Below are positions 54,605-64,000 of a stretch of DNA of 64,000 nt, one piece after another. The position numbers were made by a program, and so were the translations under genes. This DNA comes from Notamacropus eugenii (lineage: Eukaryota; Chordata; Mammalia; Diprotodontia; Macropodidae): contig NC_092872.1 of NCBI RefSeq assembly GCF_028372415.1, positions 15,962,479 through 16,026,478 on the forward strand, read 5' to 3'. Below the pieces are notes generated by a model. The model saw nothing but the letters and a program-made list of their open reading frames with translations, was not told where the DNA came from and did no database searches. Within the stretch, counting starts at the first letter, position 1. Each line of letters opens with the position of its first letter.

Positions 54605-54730
54605 TTTTCTAGCAGTTGATTAATAAGCATTAATGAAATACTTCATATGTGCCATGCATTATGCTAAGAACTTGGGATACAAATGCAATAAATGAAAGTT
54701 TCTGTTTGAAAGAAGCTTATCCTTGATCTC
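54605..54730 (-). repeat. L2 LINE 3' terminus, antisense
   Basis: TACTTCATATGTGCCATGCA and TTATGCTAAGAACTTGGGAT. Confidence 0.8.
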
Positions 54731-55079
54731 AGTCACCAAAATGGCTGTTCCAAACTTTCTCTTCTCTCTCTAAATCTCATACCGCACACCCCCACTTCAG
54801 CTCCCTCAAATTTTATCCCCAGAATCATACTGTCCTAAAATTCTCTCTTTTCTGCTTTTCAACATCTTGCAACTTTTGATCTTCATTTCCTAATCCTTTC
54901 AGATCATTCCCCAACATTTCCCCCCTTATTCCTGTGTCTGATAAAGAGACAGATCTTTTTGATAAGATCTGTAAGATCATGTGTTCCCTATCCCATTGCC
55001 TTTTGGGTTCTCAAATAAAGTGCCCCCATTATTGATACTCTCTTTTATCCTACAAATAGGTATCCTCAGTGCTAATTGA

Positions 55080-56033
55080 AACATACTTCCCAAGTCTCTA
55101 TTCCTTAAAAATTTTCATTTGATGTCACCATCTCAGTTCTCATCCTGTATTTCCCTTCCCTTTCTGAATCAGATACCTTGAAAAAGCAAGCCTCCATTTC
55201 CTCTCTCACTTTCTTTTTTTTAATTCCTGCAATATGACTTTTGACTTCATACTCAACTGACACTTTTCTCCAGTTACTGTACCAATGATATCTTAACTGC
55301 CAAATCTAGTGATCTTTCCACAATTCTCAACTCTTCTTGATGTCTTGACAACTGGGATCCCACTGAACATCTCCTGAATGTTCTTTCTTCTCTGTTTCAC
55401 AACAATACTCTTTCCTGGTTCTCTTCCTATCAGTCTTGTAACTCATTAATTTCCTTTGCTGATTCATCATCATTTATGCCATGTACATGAAATGTGGCTG
55501 TGTCTCATATCTTTCTTGGGTCCTTTTTCTCACTTGAAGACTTCATGAGCTTTCATGGGACCAATGACCATATCTATGCAGATGACTCTCATATCTATGT
55601 ATATACACATTGTCTATCTCTTGGCCTCTAGTCTCAGGCCATGAACTGCCTACTGAAAATTCTGAACTGGATGTCCCATAGGCATCTCAATCTCAACAAA
55701 TCTAAAATAGAATTCATTATCCTTCACTTCAAATCACTTTCCTTTCCTGAACTTATTGAAGTTGAGAACATCATCTTTCTAGTCATTGAGGTTTACAACC
55801 TTGATGTCATGCTTGATAAGTCTTTCTCATTTCACCACATATCCAATCAGCTGTCAAATCTTGTCATTGCTTTCTCCATGATAGTTCTTGGATGTGCTTC
55901 TTTTCTGCTCACATAGCTACCACACTAGTTTAGGTCTTCATAGATTCTCTTCTGGAATATTATGATAGCCTTCTATTTGGTTTATGTACCTTAAGATTTT
56001 CTCTGCACTTTAAGAAAATCCTATTTGGCATCT
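55080..56033 (+). pseudogene. L2 LINE reverse-transcriptase relic, sense
   Basis: TATCTATGCAGATGACTCTC encodes IYADDS, the catalytic YxDD motif of non-LTR reverse transcriptases. It is followed by GGATGTCCCATAGGCATCTC and CTCAATCTCAACAAATCTAA (LN..K) and by a stretch equivalent to the L2 NLDVMLD motif, near 55,800 (NLDVMLDKSFSFHHI in the open frame 55,641-55,916). Many breaks elsewhere. The L2 continues after the hAT element at 56,042. Confidence 0.75.
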
Positions 56034-56041
56034 GTGTAAAG

Positions 56042-56241
56042 CAGAGATGTCAAACACATAGCCCGAAGGCTGTGTGTGGACCACAATACTTCCATGTACA
56101 GCCTGAACCAGATTAAAATGTTATTCCTATTTGATTTTAATGCGTTGATATGTATGTGTATCATGTGTGGTCATTCTGAGTTATATATGTATGGTTTAAG
56201 GTCCTCCCTCCCCCCATTTCTATTTTGTTCTGATACCACTG
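56042..56241. mobile_element. hAT-type MITE (second family) inserted in L2
   Basis: Starts CAGAGATGTCAAACACATAG and ends GATACCACTG. The CAGAGGTGTCAAAC...TGACACCACTG type of end is familiar in mammalian hAT MITEs. The flanks GTGTAAAG (56,034-56,041) and GTCTAGAG (56,242-56,249) agree at six of eight bases. L2 sequence lies on both sides. Confidence 0.8.
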
Positions 56242-56299
56242 GTCTAGAGGGTAGTCCTTCCTCTACACAAGATGATCCAGGATGGCTCAGATCAGGATG

Positions 56300-56560
56300 G
56301 TCCATCTTCTTTAAGCCAAAGTGATCTTTCTAAAGTACAGGTCTGATACTACCACTTACCTACTCAGTAAATTCCAATAGCTTTCTACTATTTCTATGAT
56401 CAAATGTAAACTCTGCCTCCATTTAAAACTCTTTACAACCTTATCCATTCTTTTCTTCCTAGACTTAACCTGCTCCCCCCATCCTCTACCCCATCTCCTC
56501 ATGCATTCTACCATTCAGGCATACTGACCTACTGTCCTTATGTACATAGTTCACTCCATT
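56300..56560 (+). repeat. L2 LINE continuation after hAT, sense
   Basis: AAGTGATCTTTCTAAAGTAC, AGGTCTGATACTACCACTTA, ATTCCAATAGCTTTCTACTA and CCCCATCTCCTCATGCATTC are L2 words following the RT block. Confidence 0.8.
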
Positions 56561-56789
56561 TACCATTAGCTTGATATTATATTTTCAGGGACAGGATGAG
56601 TTAAGTAGAATTTTGTAGGCTGGCCCATGAACCATACAGTTTCTGTGGGCAAGTCCAACTGACTTACAAATGAATCTTTGGAACAGAATCTGTTGAAAAT
56701 CAGAGACTGCTTGTACTCCTCCCTTGATACGTAGTACTCCTATCCATTATGGAATAACTCCCTCACAAATGTCAAGGGTACTGATGCTA

Positions 56790-56955
56790 GTAGCTGAGGC
56801 TGTTGGTCCAAATTCTGCTTGAATACTGAACTGCCTGTGTGACCTTGGGCAATCACCTAAACCCCCTGGGTTTCTATTTCCTTACATGTGAAATGAAGGG
56901 GTGGACTTAATGACCTCTGAGGCCTTTTGCCACTCTAGATTTATAATTCTCAAAT
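56790..56955 (+). repeat. MIR/THER1-type SINE, sense
   Basis: GCCTGTGTGACCTTGGGCAA, GGTTTCTATTTCCTTACATG, GGGGTGGACTTAATGACCTC and TGCCACTCTAGATTTATAAT. Confidence 0.88.
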
Positions 56956-57169
56956 CTTCTAGATCACAGCCTGCCTGCTTGAACTCACTAGGTCTTCACT
57001 TTTTAGTAAATTTTGAGTGACAATATCTCCAGTTTTCACCTTTCAGTTCCTAAGTCTGTCTCACATCAAAACGGTCGATATTTATTGCAAGCCTGTCATA
57101 TGGAAGATGCTGCTGTCTCATTGGAAATATTCAGTTGGATTTCTAATAGTTTAAAGAAGTCTCATAACT

Positions 57170-58320
57170 TCTGCCTTTAAAGGCAAATGAAGACTCTGCC
57201 ACCTAAATGCCAAAAACCTAATTGGAGAGTTCATTACTTTTTAAATCAGTTTGTAGCCTTTATTTTTCATCAGTTTTTCCTACCTCTGACAGAAGAACAA
57301 TCCATGGAATTCACTGCTGAAATCCCTTTGAGTGACCATAGATGAGAAGATATTGGCTCCCTCCCTGAAGGAGAAAAAGCAGCCCAAACTCACTAAGGTT
57401 TTCTGGACCAGCTGTCAAATCTGAGATGAAAGACTTGATTTTCAGGGGTCCACACACTAGAGGAGGAAACACTTTAACGAAGGGTTGTCAAGGTGCAGCT
57501 GTCCTTGAGGAGATGGTTCTCTGACAGCTGTGGGTGCCTGCCTGCCTGTGAATGCTTAATTTATCTCAAAAAGGCTAGGCTTTAATTAGGTTCCTGGGGC
57601 AGCGAGCAGTACATGTTTGACCTTATGGGGAGAGAATGAGGCATATCAACAATCAGGCTTGGATGGTTCTTCTTTTCTTGGTGATCAAAGTCATGTGCGG
57701 TTACACTCAGGCTGGCTTCTGAATTTCATGTCTTTCTTTAATGGAGAGCCTCGGAGGGATCCCCATCACTGCCAAGGCAAGTAGTTAGGGAGGCATCAAG
57801 GCTCAGCAGTAAGATATTTCTGATTTAAAAGCCTCTCAAAATATAAACAATGTTAATTTTGTTCTATCTTTGAAAAAGCTACTTAGCCTTAGTTTGATTT
57901 TCCATCTACCTTTTTGGCTTGGCATTTATACATGTTAAACTCCGAATAAAGGGAATTATAGTATACTTTATCAACCTGCTTGAGAAAAGAAATTCTCCCT
58001 AAAAAGACAGATGCTAGCTTTTAATAATAGATTTTTTGTCATGTAAAATTAAGCATGGAGCATCTGCTTTTACAAAAGGCAACATCTGCTTCTTTGACAT
58101 CTCTACCTTCCCTCCTGCTGAATCCAACAGTGGTTCTGAGCATAGAATTTGATATGAAAATTCAAGGTATCAGCTTTTCAAAACACACTCTCAGAGAGGC
58201 AGAATGCTTGGGTTTGAGCTACTGTTCTTGGATACTCCTGTCTGGAGTACCCAGATTTAAGGAAGAACTACAGGGTACAGAGCTCTTCAAGGAAAGGGCT
58301 GATATTATTTGCTAAGAGCA
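57170..58320. promoter_or_regulatory. Repeat-free stretch, candidate conserved regulatory element
   Basis: About 1.15 kb with no recognisable transposable element, flanked on both sides by dense repeats. It has non-random-looking words: CAGCTG E-boxes at 57,497-57,502 and 57,526-57,531, and a homeodomain-type TTTAATTAGG near 57,582. The 86-residue open frame at 58,055-58,315 lacks motifs. Enhancer function is a guess from composition and position only. Confidence 0.3.
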
Positions 58321-58340
58321 CTTTTATATTTCTGGGTGAT

Positions 58341-58391
58341 TCCCTCCCTCCCTCCCTCTTCCTTTCCTCCTTTCCTTCCTTCCTTCCTTCA
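58341..58391. repeat. TTCC/TCCC simple repeat
   Basis: CCCTCCCTCCCTCCCTCTTC then TTCCTTCCTTCCTTC. Confidence 0.9.
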
Positions 58392-58404
58392 TTGTTTGCT
58401 TTTT

Positions 58405-58694
58405 TTTTTCAAGATCATGACATTTATAAAGTTCTTTAAAATTTGCAAAGTTTTATATGTATGATTCAACTTGAGCCTGAAAAATCAACTCCATGATGTA
58501 AGCACTTTTTTTAGGTGGGGGGAAGGGGCATGATTTTAGTTTGTGTAGTCATATCCATATTGATGCAGATTAGTTAACTGGAGCCAGTTTTGCCCTACTT
58601 GCCCACATAGCTGATATATATTAAAGGCACAAATTGAATCCAGTTCTTTTTGTTTCAAGGCAGTTACTCCACTGACTGACTACACCATGCTGCT
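58405..58694 (-). repeat. MIR-type SINE, antisense, decayed
   Basis: CATTTATAAAGTTCTTTAAA and ATTTGCAAAGTTTTATATGT give the reversed tail. CACAAATTGAATCCAGTTC and CTCCACTGACTGACTACACC give the reversed head. Confidence 0.6.
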
Positions 58695-59180
58695 TTTTAA
58701 TATTTGTAGGTAAGGCAAGAAACATTTCTTAAGTGTGCACTGCATTCTAGGCTATGTACTATGTGCTGGAGATAATACAAATTAAAAAAATCCCCCCAAA
58801 CCCCAAAAGGCATTGCCTTATCTAAAGGAACTTGCATTCTAATGGGAAAGACAACATACAAAAGGGAACAATGGAAAAGCTGGGGCGAGGTGGGAGGAAA
58901 TTCCCATTCAGGGTCATGATGTTGAAGTCAAGACTGTCAAAAGCAGAGACTGGAGGAGAATTAAGATTGATCTAACTGGGCCCCTCCATGAAGTGGAGGC
59001 CCCAGGAGGAACTCACCAATGGGAGAAGGGAATGAGTATGGTAGATGGAAACTCCTGAGTGAGATGGTCACTGGAGCTAGTATATCTCTTAGGGTAGGGA
59101 GGCACCACATGTAGAGTGAACTTCTAGGGTAAGACTACACCTCTTGTCATGGTAAAAAAGTCTGAGACTGAGAAGCAGAA
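58695..59180 (-). repeat. L2-type LINE 3' end, antisense, with an uncertain extension
   Basis: TTTCTTAAGTGTGCACTGCA, TACTATGTGCTGGAGATAAT and GAACTTGCATTCTAATGGGA are the reversed L2 end. Sequence after 58,880 (GAGACTGGAGGAGAATTAAG, CACCAATGGGAGAAGGGAAT) looks repetitive to me from other marsupial DNA, but I cannot assign it. Confidence 0.6.
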
Positions 59181-59184
59181 CCAG

Positions 59185-59280
59185 AAGGGCAACAAGTAGC
59201 ATTATCTCCATTTTATAATAAGCAGGGATCTGAAGTTAAATAACTTGCTTAGGATCACACAGATGATACATATCAGGAGC
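59185..59280 (-). repeat. MIR-type SINE fragment, antisense
   Basis: ATTATCTCCATTTTATAATA and AACTTGCTTAGGATCACACA. Confidence 0.65.
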
Positions 59281-59284
59281 AGGC

Positions 59285-59910
59285 TAATTTTTCTTAAAAT
59301 TATATTTTCAATTAATGAACATTTTTTTCTTTCCTCCCGCATACTTATTGAGAAAGAAAAAACAAAAAAAAACTTCAAGAAAAACAAAATCCCTAATTGT
59401 CCACATCCAAAAAATATGTTTCATTCTGAACCTTGAATCCATCACCTCCTTGTTAGCAGGTCGGTGCCTTGCATCAATGTCAGTCCTCTACAATCATAGC
59501 TAGTCATTACAATGAACAGATTTCTTAAGCCCTTCAAAGTTATACATTTTTATAATGTTCTTACTGTATATATTATTTTCCTGGTTCTGCTTACTTCATT
59601 CTGCATCAGTTCATTCAAATCTTCCCAGGTTTCTCTGAAACTACCCCCTTCATTTCTTGTAGCATTATGGCATTCCACTGAAATCACATATCACAGTTTA
59701 TTCAGATATTCATCAATTGATGGATAGCTCCTTATTTTCCAATTCTGTGCCTCCACAAAAGTAGTGATTATAAGTGTTTTTAAAATACATATGAATTCTT
59801 TTGCCCTTTCTTTGAATCTTTTGGGATCTAAGTCAAAGAGTAATATCATTTGGTCAAAGGACGTATAAAATTTAGTTGCTTTTTGGACACAGAGGCAGAT
59901 TTTAAACCTA
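59285..59910 (-). repeat. L1 3' end, antisense
   Basis: TCCTGGTTCTGCTTACTTCA, TTCTGCATCAGTTCATTCAA, CATTTCTTGTAGCATTATGG and TCATCAATTGATGGATAGCT are reversed L1 3' words. Confidence 0.85.
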
Positions 59911-60109
59911 CCTCTTTTTGGTTCAGAGTTCAGTACACTATCCATTATACATGCTGCTTCTCAACAAATTTTTGCTTTGGAGTTAATGTAGATATTGTCT
60001 TTTATGATGTGACCTGATATCTTTTACAGTCTGAACTTCATACCATGATGATCTATAGCTATTCACATAAAAGGAATTGCCAGGGAGAGGAATTTCATTT
60101 CACAAACTT

Positions 60110-60215
60110 TTTTTTAAAGTCTACATTGCATGAAATATAGTGAAGCAGACTCTTGGAGCACATGTAAGACATGATCCCTGCACTAACAGTTTAGTGGAGA
60201 AAGAAAAAATGCACA
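60110..60215 (-). repeat. Possible L2 LINE 3' end, antisense
   Basis: Degenerate: CATGATCCCTGCACTAACAG then TTTAGTGGAGA. Confidence 0.35.
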
Positions 60216-60274
60216 AAAATTTAAAATTAATTAAAATACATAAAACATAAAATATGAAGTCCTATGATAATAAA

Positions 60275-60500
60275 ATAGGTAATATTTAATAACTTTGAGG
60301 CATGAGAAGTGCTTTATAAACATTATCTCATTTTATTCTCACAAAAATCAGGAGAGGTAGGCATGTTGTTATCTTCTCCAGTTTACAGATAGAAAAACTG
60401 AGGTAGATAGAGGTCTAGTGATTTTCTGTGATTTACACAGCTAGTGTGTCTAAATTCACATTTGAGCTCAGATTTTCCTAAGTCTAGGACGAGGGTTTTG
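60275..60500 (-). repeat. MIR-type SINE, antisense
   Basis: GAAGTGCTTTATAAACATTA, TCTCATTTTATTCTCACAAA, TTTACAGATAGAAAAACTGA and GATTTACACAGCTAGTGTGT. Confidence 0.8.
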
Positions 60501-60641
60501 CCTCATCTAAGTTACCTCCTGTTAGGGCAAATGAGGGAAAAAATCACTTTGTACTATGGAGTCAGAAAAAAAGCTTCATTAAAGAGACAGCATTTAATCT
60601 TGGCCCTCAAGGGTCAATCAGAATAGAAATGGAGTGCAATG

Positions 60642-60667
60642 TGTGTGTGCATGCGTGTGTGTGTGTT
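60642..60667. repeat. Short (TG)n run
   Basis: TGTGTGTGTGCATGCGTGTG and following TG units. Confidence 0.85.
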
Positions 60668-60677
60668 AAATGTCATG

Positions 60678-60840
60678 TTACAATGGAAAGGGCACTGTAC
60701 TTGGAATCAGAAGACCTAGACATTCTGGCATTGCCACTTATTAGCTACATGACCTTGGACAAATTGCTTCCTTTTTCTAAGCCTCAATTTCCTCATCTAT
60801 GAAATGGGGAGTTTGAGCTTGCATTTCATTATTCTGTGAC
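60678..60840 (+). repeat. MIR-type SINE, sense
   Basis: ACTGTACTTGGAATCAGAAG, TAGCTACATGACCTTGGACA and CAATTTCCTCATCTATGAAA. Confidence 0.85.
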
Positions 60841-61688
60841 TTGAGACTAATTGAAGAATGATATTGGCATTGGGAAAGGGGGGAGAAATGGCAACAGATG
60901 GAAGGAAGGAGGAAAGGAGGAAGAAAACTTGCATTAAATGGAGATGATAATAAATAATCTGTATTTGAAGGCTGTGATTTTGGTCAGAAATGAAGACCCA
61001 GAGCCATATTGGACTTGAAAAGCGGGAAAGGTAAGAGCTATTCTGGTGTTCAGAAACAACTTGTGAAATTCATAGTGACAAGATTTGAAAGGTCTTGAAT
61101 AGATAAAGGCAAATTTTTAGCATAGAAATGAATATATTTGCACTCATCACTATTTACCATGGATTTAGTGATTAGGAAAACCTAAGTTGAGTAGACAATT
61201 GACTTCTTCCTTTCTCTGCAGGGAACAGTCAAAGATTTGGGTGAATGATTTCAGTAAACCTCATTCTTTTCATCCTGCTACTGTGCCAAGTGAATTTCTG
61301 CGACTCATTTAACAACAGCAAGAACCTCTTCTATTGACCAGAGCCAAAAGGAGAATTCTCTTATTCATGCTAGAAGCAGCAATTGGGGGTGGTGTGCCCT
61401 GGTCCCACCCTTCTCAACATCCAATAACATAATTGGCACCTGGAAATGATTATTAAGAATTATACCCTTTGCTTCAACAAATTAACATCATATAATTAAG
61501 AGTTAATCTGCCTATAAATATAGTCTGACCTGTTGTTTGCACTCTTCAAGTTTTTATACTAGAACCAAACAGAACAAAAAAGACTAGTTCTTGTAAAATG
61601 GAAAGTGAGATAGAGTTTTGGAAATTATCTCATTCATGCTTGCTTATTACAACTAGTGTCGTTTGTCCCTAATACTCCAGTGCTTTAA
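60841..61688. other. No feature recognised
   Basis: Unique-looking intergenic sequence, with GGAAGGAAGGAGGAAAGGAG purine runs near 60,900. Confidence 0.35.
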
Positions 61689-61691
61689 AGC

Positions 61692-61852
61692 AGAGGTATC
61701 AAACATTGTCAGCAACACTCTTGAGTGTGGCTTGAATGCCATTAAAGTGAAACTGGGAAATACTGAACAAAATAAATAAAATGCCACAGAACAGTGGTAA
61801 TGTTAACATATGGTTTTCTATGTATGGTTTTGTGGTCTATTTCTAGTTGAGT
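61692..61852. mobile_element. hAT-type MITE remnant (same type as 56,042-56,241)
   Basis: Starts CAGAGGTATCAAACATTGTC after GCTTTAAAG and carries AACAAAATAAATAAAATGCC and TAACATATGGTTTTCTATG. The right terminus is missing, apparently replaced by the L1 3' end that follows. Confidence 0.65.
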
Positions 61853-61854
61853 TT

Positions 61855-62150
61855 TTTTTTTGGATTATTAATATATATTGTTTTATCTTCATTGATTTGT
61901 TTTGTTTGTGCATCATCTTAATTTTCAGTATATTCCTCTCCCCCACCAGCTAGAGAGCCATCTCTTGTAACAAAAAAAAAGTTAAAAAGTAGACCTACAA
62001 AACTAATCTATTGGTTCATTTTTGTGTGATATTGTCAATAGGACAGAGAAAAATTCTCTTCTACTTTTTGCCCCTTCACCCCCAAAAAAGGTAGATTCCC
62101 TTCAATGGACTTGGTTTCAGCTACTTTATCACTTGATTGACTACCTTCTA
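61855..62150 (-). repeat. L1 3'UTR, antisense
   Basis: GTATATTCCTCTCCCCCACC, GAGAGCCATCTCTTGTAACA and CCTACAAAACTAATCTATTG are reversed words of the L1 3'UTR type that also appears at 6,148. Confidence 0.65.
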
Positions 62151-62324
62151 GAGTAATTTATACTGAAATAAGTTAAATGAGCTGGAATTTCTCAAGTCTT
62201 TTAAAGTCATCATAGGTAGAGTTAGCTTATTCAGGTAGCCAATCAGCTATTCCCCTCCTGACCCAAAGAAAATCCCTCTCTGTAGAGAGACCACTACTTT
62301 GCTCACTTCAATTTTGTAGCAACT

Positions 62325-64000
62325 TTTAAAAAAATTCTAATCTATTTATTTTTAGTTTTTAACATTCATTTCCACAAGATTTTGAGTTCCAGATTTTCTC
62401 CCCCTCTCTTCCCTCTGCTCACCCCAAGACGGCATGCATTCTGATTACTCCTTCCCCAAATCTGGCCTCCCTTCTATCACACCCCTCCCTTCTCTTATTC
62501 CCATCCCCTCTATTTTCTTGAAGGACAAGATAGATTTCTATACCCCATTGCCTCTATATTTTAATTCCCAGTTGCATGTAAAAACAATTTTTAACATTTG
62601 TTTTTAAAACTTTGAGTTCCAACTTCTTTCCCTTCCTCCCTCCCCACCCATCCCCACTGAGAAGGCAGACATGTCAATACATGTTATACATGTGTAGTTA
62701 TGAAAAAGACTTCCATAAAAGTCATGTTGTGGAAGACTAACTATATTTTCCTTCATCCTATCCTGCCCCCATTTATTCTATTCTCTCTTTTGATACTATC
62801 CCTCCTTAAAAGTATTTACTTCATGCCTTCCTCCATTTACCCTTCCTTCTATCATCCCCCCACCACCTGCTTATCCCCTTCTCCTCTACTTTCCTGTAGT
62901 GTAAGATAGAGTTTCATAGGAAATTGAGTATGCATGTTAATTCCTTCCTTAAGCCAAATGTGATGAGAGTAAGTTTCTCTTTTGCCCTCTTACCTCCCCT
63001 CTCTTCCCATCCATTGAAAAAATTTTTCTTGCCTCTTTTATGTGATAATTTGCCCCATTCTATTTTTCTCTTTCTTCTCCTAATACATTCCTCTCTTACC
63101 CCTTTATTTAATTTTTTTAGATATCATACCTTCCTATTCAACTCACCCTATGCCTTCTGTCAATATGTGTATATTCCCTTCAGTTGCCCTAATACTGAGA
63201 AAAGTCTCAGAGTTGTAAATATTATCTTTCCATGTAGGAATGTAAACAGTTCAACTTTAGTAAGTCCCTTATGACTTCTCTTTCCTGTTTACCTTTTCAT
63301 GCTTCTCTTGATTCTTGTGTTTGAAAGTCAAATTTTCTATTCAGCTCTGGTCTTTCCATCAAGAATGCTTGAAAGTCCTCCACTTTATTGAATGACCATT
63401 TTTCCCCTGAAATATTATACTCAGTTTTGCTGGGTAGGTGATTCTTGGTTTTAATTCTAGTTCCTTTGACTTCTGGAGTATCCTATTCCAAGCCCTTCTA
63501 TCCCTTAATGTAGAAGCTTCTTGACCTTGTGTTATCCTGATTGTGTACTAGAATTGTTTCTTCTCTGGCTGCTTGCAATATTTTCTCCTTGACCTGGGAA
63601 CTCTGGAATTTGGCTACAATATTCCTAGTTTTCCTTTTTGGATCTCTTTCAGGAGGTGATCAGTGCATTCTTTCAATATTTATTTTATCCTCAGATTCTA
63701 GAATATCAAGGCAGTTTTCCTTGATAATTTCTTGGAAGATGATGTCTAGGCTCTTTTTTTGATCATGGCTTTCTGGTCGTCCCATACTTTTTAAGTTGTC
63801 TCTCCTGGATCTATTTTCTAGGTCAGTTGTTTTTCCAATGAGATATTTCACATTCTCTTGTATTTTTTCATTCCTTTGGTTTTGTTTTATAATTTCTTGA
63901 TTTTTTATAAAGTCATTAGCTTCCATGTGCTCCATTCTAATCTTTAAGGAATTATTTTCTTCAGTGAGCTTTTGGACTTCCTTTTCCATTTGGTCTATTC
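62325..64000 (-). mobile_element. HAL1-like (half-L1) element, minus strand, 5' part outside window
   Basis: In sense (minus strand) the order is ORF1, about 950 bases of purine-rich 3' sequence, then an A/T-rich end at 62,325. There is no ORF2. The same 3' terminus (AACATTCATTTCCACAAG, TTTTGAGTTCCAGATTTTCT) ends the insertion at 37,861. An element with ORF1 but no ORF2 and its own 3' end is what defines half-L1s, known in several mammals including opossum. Confidence 0.82.
63290..64000 (-). pseudogene. Half-L1 ORF1 relic, partial at window edge
   Basis: The frame 63,989-63,660 reads MEKEVQKLTEENNSLKIRME (coiled coil), then TTDLENRSRRDNLKSMGRPE (start of the RRM; human ORF1p has the matching LENRSRR...LRIIGVPE type motif). 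It then stops, and the C-terminal domain continues in broken frames with FQSSQVKEKILQAAREE and a KPRITYPAKLS-like stretch. ORF1p binds element RNA as trimers. This copy is a fossil. Confidence 0.85.

Noticed and set aside
58055-58315. 86-codon plus-strand frame near the repeat-free island as an exon
   Set aside because: No motif, no convincing splice sites, and ordinary composition.

Overview
The window looks like marsupial nuclear DNA. The evidence is the repeat set: tRNA-headed SINEs whose 3' half resembles BovB/RTE LINEs, many MIR/THER1-type and L2 copies, a CR1/L3 fossil, palindromic hAT MITEs, and L1 copies of the kind seen in opossums and Australian marsupials. The species cannot be fixed from the sequence. 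Family names come from memory of the consensus sequences; no search was run. The only protein-coding host gene I can support is at the extreme left edge: the first 92 codons of GRIN3A (NMDA receptor subunit GluN3A) on the minus strand, inside a CpG island that also holds its 5' leader and promoter. The rest of GRIN3A lies to the left of the window. Everything from about 1 kb to 64 kb is therefore upstream flank. In human, a large gene-poor interval also lies upstream of GRIN3A. Layout: 1-0.95 kb, GRIN3A exon 1 and CpG island. 1-13 kb, low-density SINE/MIR/L2 flank. 13-24 kb, L2 remains (two long 3' ends at 20.8-21.9 and 23.0-23.7 kb, the first split by a SINE) and several old unclassified duplications. 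26-27 kb, a plus-strand L1 3' end. 29-32 kb, a hAT MITE with perfect target-site duplication (TSD), L2 ends, and the 3' end of a second LINE. 32.4-40.3 kb, an old nearly full-length L1 on the minus strand, split by a 1.58-kb half-L1 (HAL1-like) insertion whose 5'UTR is arranged as a palindrome. 41.0-54.1 kb, three copies of an unclassified retroposon; two of about 1.05 kb form an inverted pair 11 kb apart, and the third carries a twin-primed inversion and a 340-bp TTCC array. 46.4-47.4 kb, CR1/L3. 51.5-52.6 kb, two DNA transposons. 55-56.6 kb, an L2 reverse-transcriptase relic split by a hAT MITE. About 57.2-58.3 kb, a repeat-free stretch that may be a conserved regulatory element. 58-64 kb, more MIR/L2/L1 ends and a half-L1 running off the right edge. 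How the elements relate: the best lead is a LINE/non-autonomous pair. The 3' terminus of the retroposon (40,997-42,046; 48,075-48,804; 53,051-54,104) matches the last 45 bases or so of the LINE at 31,555-32,190, and just upstream it holds a 10-bp-stem, 6-nt-loop hairpin. I saw no second host gene, no tRNA, rRNA or snRNA gene, and no recognisable endogenous retrovirus.
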